Source of the DNA: Clostridiales bacterium
GTDB lineage: Bacteria > Bacillota > Clostridia > Christensenellales > Christensenellaceae
Direction of reading: 5' to 3'
Assembly: GCA_003343685.1 (NCBI GenBank)
Contig: QAKS01000039.1
Coordinates: 1 to 13,000, forward strand
Length of the DNA stretch: 13,000 nucleotides
Below are positions 7,114-11,450 of the stretch, piece after piece (position 1 is the first letter of the stretch; each line of letters starts with the position of its first letter). The notes beneath the pieces were generated by a model. It was given only the letters and a program-made list of their open reading frames with translations, was not told the origin of the DNA and did no database searches. The translations under genes were made by a program, and so were the position numbers.

Positions 7114-7341
7114 ATGCAGGAATTAGTAGAATATTTGGCTAAATCCCTGGTAGACGAGCCCGAAAAGGTTCGGGTGAAGACGGTGGAAAAAGACGATGTC
7201 GTCGTCATAGAACTCAATGTGGCGGAGGGCGACATGGGTAAGGTCATCGGCAAGCAGGGAAGAATCGCCAAAGCCATAAGGACGGTGGTAAAAGCAGCGT
7301 CCACCAAGGAACATAAGAAGTACACGGTAGAGATTATCTGA
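7114..7341 (+). CDS. khpA: KH-domain RNA-binding protein KhpA (YlqC family)
   Basis: KhpA is a single-KH-domain RNA-binding protein. In streptococci and related bacteria it acts with KhpB and affects cell division and elongation. The 75-residue protein has one KH fold with the GxxG loop as IGKQGR (GKQG at residues 46-49), followed by the helix IAKAIRTVVKAAS. Its place between rpsP and rimM is the conserved Bacillota arrangement. AAAGGA (7101-7106) precedes the ATG by 7 bases. The stop shares one base with the rimM start (TGATG). A 6-bp inverted repeat (7159-7164 with 7169-7174, 4-base loop) lies in the early coding region. Confidence 0.93.
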   Translation: MQELVEYLAKSLVDEPEKVRVKTVEKDDVVVIELNVAEGDMGKVIGKQGRIAKAIRTVVKAASTKEHKKYTVEII

Positions 7342-7853
7342 TGGATTATTTGGAACTCGGTCAGATCGTGAAGCCGCAGGGAATCAAGGGCGAAGTGAAA
7401 CTTCGCCCTTTTGTAGATGACTTGGCGCGGTTTGGGGAGCTGGACCACATTTATGTAAAAACAAAGGGAGGCTTTGAGAGACGCGCAGTCGAAAAGACGT
7501 GGGTCTATAAGGGCTTTGCCTTCCTGAAAATAGAAGGAATCGACGACAGAAATACCGCCGAACTGTGGCGGCGGGCATACCTGTATATCGACAGAGGGAG
7601 CGCCGCACCGCTCCCGGAGGGAAGTAATTATATTGCCGACTTGCTCGGTCTGGAGGCGGTCACTGAGGACGGAATCTCACTTGGCCATATAGAAGAAATC
7701 ACAAATACGGGCGGAGTGGATATCTATTCTGTAGCGGGAGAGAGGCCGTTTTTGTTTCCCAAGGCTCCGGGCGTGGTGGTAAAAGCCGACATTGCGGCCG
7801 GTCAACTGATTCTGGACGGAAAACGCCTTGCGGAGGTACGGGTGGATGCTTGA
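7341..7853 (+). CDS. rimM: 16S rRNA processing protein RimM
   Basis: RimM helps late 30S assembly around the 16S rRNA 3' head domain and binds ribosomal protein S19. The N-terminal beta-barrel begins LELGQIVKPQGIKGEVKLRPF, and the domain carries the conserved FLKIEGIDDRNTAELWR segment (about residues 55-72). The C-terminal PRC barrel includes YIADLLGLEAV, ITNTGGVDIYSV and the PRC-barrel ending seen in RimM proteins. Length is 170 residues, typical. ATG overlaps the khpA stop by one base and no separate Shine-Dalgarno site is obvious, so translational coupling is likely. The gene's 3' end overlaps trmD by 8 bases. A strong hairpin lies in codons 16-24 (separate entry). Confidence 0.96.
   Translation: MDYLELGQIVKPQGIKGEVKLRPFVDDLARFGELDHIYVKTKGGFERRAVEKTWVYKGFAFLKIEGIDDRNTAELWRRAYLYIDRGSAAPLPEGSNYIADLLGLEAVTEDGISLGHIEEITNTGGVDIYSVAGERPFLFPKAPGVVVKADIAAGQLILDGKRLAEVRVDA
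7386..7410 (+). promoter_or_regulatory. strong hairpin inside the start of the rimM coding region
   Basis: AAGGGCGAAG (7386-7395) and CTTCGCCCTT (7401-7410) form a perfect 10-bp stem with loop TGAAA, starting 45 bases after the rimM start. The right arm runs directly into two more T residues (TTTT at 7409-7412). It looks like a short terminator or attenuator, but may simply reflect the codons for the conserved GIKGEVKLRPF segment. Translating ribosomes would melt it; uncoupled transcription could let it form. Confidence 0.5.
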
Positions 7854-8601
7854 CTTCAATGTGCTGACGATCTTTCCGGAGATGTTTGAATCTTTTATAG
7901 GCGCCAGTATTTTGAAAAGGGCGATTGAGGCCGGACTGGTGCGGGTGGAAACCCACGATTTTCGGGAGTTCACGCAGGATAAGCACAGGCGCGTGGACGA
8001 CTATCCATTTGGCGGCGGAGCCGGTATGCTGATTGCGGCGCAGAGTGTGGTGGATTGTATGGAAAGCCTGCCGAAAAGCGCAGGAAAATCCATCAGCATC
8101 TATATGAGTCCCAGCGGCAGACCTCTTTCTACAGATTTGGCAAGAGAGCTTTCGGAGTATGACCGGATCAATATTTTATGCGGACATTACGAGGGTGTCG
8201 ATCAGCGCATTATAGACGAGTGCATTGACATGGAAATCTCAATAGGTGATTATGTGCTCACAGGCGGAGAACTGCCGGCGATGGTGCTGATTGACTGTGT
8301 GATCCGTCATGTAGACGGCGTACTGGGAAACGATGAGAGCGCATGTGACGAGTCTTTTTCGCTGGACGGCCTGCTGGAATATCCTCAGTATACGCGCCCG
8401 GCAGATTTTCGGGGAAAGACAGTGCCGGAGGTGCTGCTTTCGGGGCATCATGCGAATATACGCAAATGGCAAAGAGAGCAGGCGCTTATAAAAACGGCGC
8501 AGGTAAGGCCCGAATTGCTGGAAACGGCGCGGCTGGATAAAAAGGATATGGATTTTCTGGCGGAAAAAGGTTTTTGGAAGGACAGAGGAGAGAAACAGTA
8601 A
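7846..8601 (+). CDS. trmD: tRNA (guanine-N1)-methyltransferase TrmD
   Basis: TrmD methylates G37 at N1 in tRNAs with G36, using S-adenosylmethionine, and so prevents +1 frameshifting. The protein has the N-terminal LTIFPEMFESF and DFREFTQDKHRRVDDYPFGGGAGM. Its SPOUT trefoil-knot core contains ILCGHYEGVDQRI and ISIGDYVLTGGELPAM, then YPQYTRPADFRG and LLSGHHANIRKWQREQAL. ATG 7846 is chosen over an in-frame ATG at 7828 because GGAGG (7832-7836) lies 9 bases upstream and the protein then starts MLDFNVLTIFPEMF, as in the family; it gives 251 residues. It overlaps rimM by 8 bases. rplS (L19), which usually follows trmD, is replaced here by thyA, whose ATG shares a base with the trmD stop. Confidence 0.98.
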   Translation: MLDFNVLTIFPEMFESFIGASILKRAIEAGLVRVETHDFREFTQDKHRRVDDYPFGGGAGMLIAAQSVVDCMESLPKSAGKSISIYMSPSGRPLSTDLARELSEYDRINILCGHYEGVDQRIIDECIDMEISIGDYVLTGGELPAMVLIDCVIRHVDGVLGNDESACDESFSLDGLLEYPQYTRPADFRGKTVPEVLLSGHHANIRKWQREQALIKTAQVRPELLETARLDKKDMDFLAEKGFWKDRGEKQ

Positions 8602-9431
8602 TGACAAATGCTGACAGAATTTTTTTGGAAAATTGCCGTGATATTCTGAAAAACGGCGTTTGGAACAAAGGAGAAAAAATAAGGCCCAGATGGAGCGACG
8701 GGGAGCCGGCCTATACGGTCAAAAAATTCTGTATTGTGAATCGGTATGACCTGTCAAAGGAATTTCCCATACAGACAATCAGAAAGATCAATTTTAAAGG
8801 AGCAGTAGACGAAATTCTCTGGATCTGGCAAAAAAAGTCGAACAGGATTGCGGAGCTGTCCAGCCATATCTGGGACGAATGGGCCGGAGAGGACGGCACT
8901 ATTGGCAAGGCCTATGGATATCAGCTGGCAAAAAAGAGCCAATATGCCGAGGGAGAATTCGATCAGGTGGACAGAGTCTTATTTGATCTGAAAAACAACC
9001 CCGCCAGCAGACGAATCATGACGAATATCTACAATTTTGAAGATCTCCACGAGATGAACCTGTATCCCTGCGCCTACAGCATGACGTTCAACGTATCGGG
9101 AAAGAGGCTGAACGGCATCCTGAACCAGCGATCCCAGGATATGCTGGTGGCAAACAACTGGAATGTCGTGCAGTATTCGGTTTTGCTGCACATGTTTGCC
9201 CGTGCGGCAGGACTTGAGGCGGGAGAACTGGTACATGTGATTGCGGATGCACATATTTATGACCGGCATGTGCCGTTAGTAGAGCAGCTGATGGAGCGCC
9301 GGGGGTTTGATGCGCCCAAGCTGGTCATAGACGCTTCAGTCGACGATTTCTACCGTTTTACTGTGGACAGCTTCCAGCTCGCAGGGTATGAGAGCGAGCC
9401 TTCCATTGGGAAGATACCGGTGGCGGTGTGA
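8601..9431 (+). CDS. thyA: thymidylate synthase ThyA (Bacillus subtilis ThyA-like type)
   Basis: ThyA makes dTMP from dUMP using methylene-tetrahydrofolate, releasing dihydrofolate. Landmarks over 276 residues: RPRWSDGEPAYT (28-39), DEILWIWQKKSN (70-81, with conserved Glu71), HIWDEWAGEDGTIG, the phosphate-binding pair Arg137-Arg138, catalytic Cys157 in LYPCAY, QRSQDML, the dUMP-binding Asn in WNVVQY, and DAHIYDRH. The pattern (WIWQxKSN, PC followed by a small residue and Tyr instead of PCH, and DDFYxFTxDxF near the end) matches my memory of B. subtilis ThyA better than E. coli ThyA. The ATG overlaps the trmD stop (TAATG), so the start is set there although the frame extends 27 bases upstream. 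folA, which recycles the dihydrofolate product, begins 1 base after the stop. Confidence 0.95.
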   Translation: MTNADRIFLENCRDILKNGVWNKGEKIRPRWSDGEPAYTVKKFCIVNRYDLSKEFPIQTIRKINFKGAVDEILWIWQKKSNRIAELSSHIWDEWAGEDGTIGKAYGYQLAKKSQYAEGEFDQVDRVLFDLKNNPASRRIMTNIYNFEDLHEMNLYPCAYSMTFNVSGKRLNGILNQRSQDMLVANNWNVVQYSVLLHMFARAAGLEAGELVHVIADAHIYDRHVPLVEQLMERRGFDAPKLVIDASVDDFYRFTVDSFQLAGYESEPSIGKIPVAV

Positions 9432-9432
9432 T

Positions 9433-9909
9433 ATGATTTTTTCAATAGCATCTGTAGACAAAAATATGGGAATCGGCAAAGACGGAAAACTGCTTTGCCG
9501 CCTCAAAGCGGATATGGCGTTCTTCCGCGAAAAGACTCTGGGGAAGACTGTTGTCATGGGGAGAAAAACGCAGGAATCTCTGCCGAAGGGAGCGCCTCTC
9601 CCGGATAGGAGAAATATTGTCATGACAGGCGACAGAACATACAGGACGGAAGGGTTTACCGTTGTACACAGTATGGGAGAAGCTATGGAGGCGGCCGGAC
9701 AGGAAGATGTTGCAGTGATTGGCGGCGAAACGGTTTACCGGGTATTTTTGCCGGTTGTAGACTGCATCTATCTGACACAGTTTGACAGGAGTTTTGACGC
9801 CGATACGTTTTTTCCTAAACTGGACGAAAAGGAATGGACTTCGGAAAAATTGGGCGGCGGGGAGGAAAACGGCGTGAAATATGGTTTTTTTCTCTGGAAA
9901 AAGAGATAA
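9433..9909 (+). CDS. folA: dihydrofolate reductase, with Cys at the usual Trp22 position
   Basis: DHFR reduces dihydrofolate to tetrahydrofolate with NADPH, closing the cycle opened by ThyA just upstream. It is the target of trimethoprim. Family landmarks in this 158-residue protein are FSIASVDKNMGIGKDGKL, the catalytic acid Asp27, the NADPH-binding GKTVVMGRKTQESL, VIGGETVY and FDADTFFP. The active-site stretch normally reading L-P-W-x-L-P-x-D reads L-L-C-R-L-K-A-D, so the near-universal Trp22 is Cys and two prolines are lost. The rest looks intact, so I infer an active but atypical enzyme. ATG 9433 is chosen because it follows the thyA stop by one base and gives MIFSIASVDKN; only a weak GGTGG-like site precedes it. 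Coupling with thyA is likely. Confidence 0.93.
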   Translation: MIFSIASVDKNMGIGKDGKLLCRLKADMAFFREKTLGKTVVMGRKTQESLPKGAPLPDRRNIVMTGDRTYRTEGFTVVHSMGEAMEAAGQEDVAVIGGETVYRVFLPVVDCIYLTQFDRSFDADTFFPKLDEKEWTSEKLGGGEENGVKYGFFLWKKR

Positions 9910-9916
9910 GTTGAGA

Positions 9917-9945
9917 TTGAAACCATAGCGGTTTTGAAGTATAAT
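9917..9945 (+). promoter_or_regulatory. sigma-A promoter for the alcohol dehydrogenase gene
   Basis: TTGAAA (9917-9922) and TATAAT (9940-9945, perfect -10) are separated by 17 bases, starting just after the folA stop. Transcription should begin near 9952, giving a leader of about 80 bases. A 6-bp dyad, CATAGC (9924-9929) with GCTATG (9947-9952), flanks the -10 box and might be an operator. No terminator separates it from folA. Confidence 0.8.
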
Positions 9946-9988
9946 AGCTATGAACTGCGGCAGACAGACTGTCGTATTAAGAAAGCCG

Positions 9989-10006
9989 GGGCAGACAGGA
10001 CTGCCC
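9989..10006 (+). other. leader hairpin before the alcohol dehydrogenase gene
   Basis: GGGCAG (9989-9994) and CTGCCC (10001-10006) form a perfect 6-bp stem with loop ACAGGA in the 5' untranslated leader, 13 bases before the GGAGG site (10019-10023). There is no U-tract, so it is not a terminator. I do not recognise a known riboswitch around it. Confidence 0.45.
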
Positions 10007-10030
10007 AAAGGGTTATGCGGAGGCAACAGA

Positions 10031-11203
10031 ATGTCAAGATTTACAGTACCAAGAAACATTTTTTACGGAAACGGAAGTATGCAGGAGCTGGCGCATCTCA
10101 AGGGATATACGCGGGCTTTTATCGTTACGGGCGGTGTGATCCCGCAGCTCGGCCTGCTGGATAAGCTGGAAAATATCCTGAAAGGAACGGGAATGGAGGT
10201 ATTCTCGTTTACAGAGGTGGAGAACGATCCCTCCATTGAAACGGTAATGAGGGGGAAGGAACTGATGCTTGAGTTCCAGCCCGATCTGATCGTAGCCATT
10301 GGCGGCGGTTCTGCCATAGATGCGGCGAAAGCCATGTGGGTGTTCTATGAGCATCCGGATCTGACGTTCCAGTCCATACTGGAGACGGGAGAGATTCCGA
10401 AAATGCGCAACAAGGCGCGCTTGGCGGCAATACCGTCTACAAGCGGTACAGGCAGCGAGGTGACATCGTTTGCGGTTATATCCGACCATAAGGCTAAGAT
10501 CAAATATCCGATAGCGGATTTTGAGATCACTCCCGATATTGCCGTGCTGGATTCCGAGGTTACGGCGACGATGCCCCCAAAGCTGGTGGCACACACGGGT
10601 ATGGACGCTCTTTGCCATTCTATAGAGGCTTATGTGGCGCTGAACCGCTCCAATTTTACCAATCCCCTGGCGATTCATGCGATTGTTGTCATACTGGGCT
10701 ATTTGAGAGATTCTTACGATGGCAATATTGACGCGAGAGGCGAGATGCACGTGGCGCAGTGTCTGGCGGGCATGGCGTTTACCAATGCAGATCTGGGCAT
10801 TACCCATTCGCTGGCTCATAAAATCGGCGGCGCATTGGGACTGCCTCACGGACTTTGCAACGCTATTTTGATGCCTTATGTGATTAAATACAACGCCAGA
10901 GACAGAGCGGCTATGCGCCATTATGCGAACATCAGCCGCCGTGCGGGGCTGGATGGTCTGCGAGAGATGAATCTGGTAAATTCGCTGGTGCGCGAGATTC
11001 AGGAACTGAACGAATATATGGATATACCTCATCGCCTGATGGACGCGGGAATCAGTGAGTTTAAGTTTGAGATGAACAAGAATTATATTGCCGAGCAGGC
11101 TTTGCTTGACGCCTGCACGCTGACAAATCCGCGCAAACCTACGGAAGCGGATATGCTCCATATTCTGGAATGTGCGTATTATGGAAAACCCGTAACGGTC
11201 TGA
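10031..11203 (+). CDS. iron-containing (group III) alcohol dehydrogenase
   Basis: This belongs to the Fe-dependent alcohol dehydrogenase family, which interconverts alcohols and aldehydes with NAD(P)H in fermentation. Motifs: the NAD-binding IAIGGGSAIDAAKAM (about residues 89-102), the STSGTGSEVTSFAVI signature (136-150), and metal ligands inferred by family spacing as Asp192 and His196 (in AHTGMDALCHSIEAY), His259 (ITHSLAH) and His273 (GLPHGLCNA). At 390 residues it is a full-length stand-alone enzyme, resembling the ADH half of AdhE and EutG/PduQ-type proteins. Substrate (ethanol, propanol, butanol or lactaldehyde) cannot be decided. ATG 10031 is chosen because GGAGG lies 7 bases upstream and the protein begins MSRFTVPRNIFYG, as in the family; an in-frame ATG at 9950 lies at the expected transcription start. 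It has its own promoter and terminator. Confidence 0.93.
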   Translation: MSRFTVPRNIFYGNGSMQELAHLKGYTRAFIVTGGVIPQLGLLDKLENILKGTGMEVFSFTEVENDPSIETVMRGKELMLEFQPDLIVAIGGGSAIDAAKAMWVFYEHPDLTFQSILETGEIPKMRNKARLAAIPSTSGTGSEVTSFAVISDHKAKIKYPIADFEITPDIAVLDSEVTATMPPKLVAHTGMDALCHSIEAYVALNRSNFTNPLAIHAIVVILGYLRDSYDGNIDARGEMHVAQCLAGMAFTNADLGITHSLAHKIGGALGLPHGLCNAILMPYVIKYNARDRAAMRHYANISRRAGLDGLREMNLVNSLVREIQELNEYMDIPHRLMDAGISEFKFEMNKNYIAEQALLDACTLTNPRKPTEADMLHILECAYYGKPVTV

Positions 11204-11227
11204 GGAAGGGCCTGTAACGACGGGATG

Positions 11228-11279
11228 AAAAGGGCTTCTGCCGCGGGAAAAGTGCGGAGAGGCTCTTTTGCTATTTTTT
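11228..11279 (+). terminator. intrinsic terminator after the alcohol dehydrogenase gene
   Basis: The left arm (11228-11244, AAAAGGGCTTCTGCCGC) pairs with the right arm (11254-11269, GCGGAGAGGCTCTTTT) as a 16-bp stem with two G-U pairs and one bulged G, around a 9-base loop. A TTTTTT run follows at 11274-11279. The A-rich start and U-rich end are classic. It separates the dehydrogenase from the next transcription unit. Confidence 0.9.
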
Positions 11280-11338
11280 AAGATTGTTGTATAAAAAAGT
11301 AAACAAATTGGAAATATTAAAAATATATTACAAAAGTA

Positions 11339-11367
11339 TGTACATCTTGATTTTATTGTGATATAAT
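11339..11367 (+). promoter_or_regulatory. extended -10 sigma-A promoter for the peptidoglycan-binding protein gene
   Basis: TATAAT (11362-11367) is preceded by TGA, giving the extended -10 TGATATAAT. At 17-base spacing upstream is TGTACA (11339-11344), a partial -35 match (4 of 6). The roughly 60 bases upstream (11280-11340) are very AT-rich with A- and T-tracts, like an UP element. Initiation is expected near 11374. Confidence 0.75.
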
Positions 11368-11381
11368 AGCAGAAAATCAAG
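11346..11381. promoter_or_regulatory. perfect 9-bp inverted repeat centred on the -10 box (candidate operator)
   Basis: CTTGATTTT (11346-11354) and AAAATCAAG (11373-11381) are exact reverse complements separated by 18 bases that contain the extended -10. The arms are centred about 27 bases apart, so they could bind the two halves of a dimeric regulator and block RNA polymerase. I do not recognise the half-site as that of a named regulator. Confidence 0.55.
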
Positions 11382-11434
11382 GCGGCGCAGGAGAGTGTGC
11401 AGCCAAAAAAGATTGATTCGCAGGCATTCTGCGA
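11375..11434 (+). other. structured 5' leader with two consecutive hairpins
   Basis: The predicted mRNA begins at or just before AATCAA (11375-11380), which can pair with TTGATT (11413-11418). Inside that, GGC-g-GCGCA (11381-11389) pairs with TGTGC-a-GCC (11396-11404), with loop GGAGAG and an A-rich unpaired stretch at 11405-11412. A second stem, TCGCAG (11418-11423) with CTGCGA (11429-11434), loop GCATT, follows directly and shares one base. Purine-rich sequence with AAGGGA (11438-11443) then leads to the start. No match to a riboswitch consensus I know. Confidence 0.5.
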
Positions 11435-11450
11435 GGGAAGGGATAGGAAA

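Noticed and set aside
11284..11307. TTGTT ... AACAA resembling a Rex operator before the last gene
   Set aside because: Arm spacing and inner bases do not fit TTGTTAA-N4-TTAACAA, and the region is simply AT-rich.
11374..11450. c-di-AMP (ydaO) or c-di-GMP riboswitch before the wall-binding protein gene
   Set aside because: Such riboswitches occur upstream of wall genes, but the conserved bases of those classes that I know are not present and the leader is too short for ydaO.
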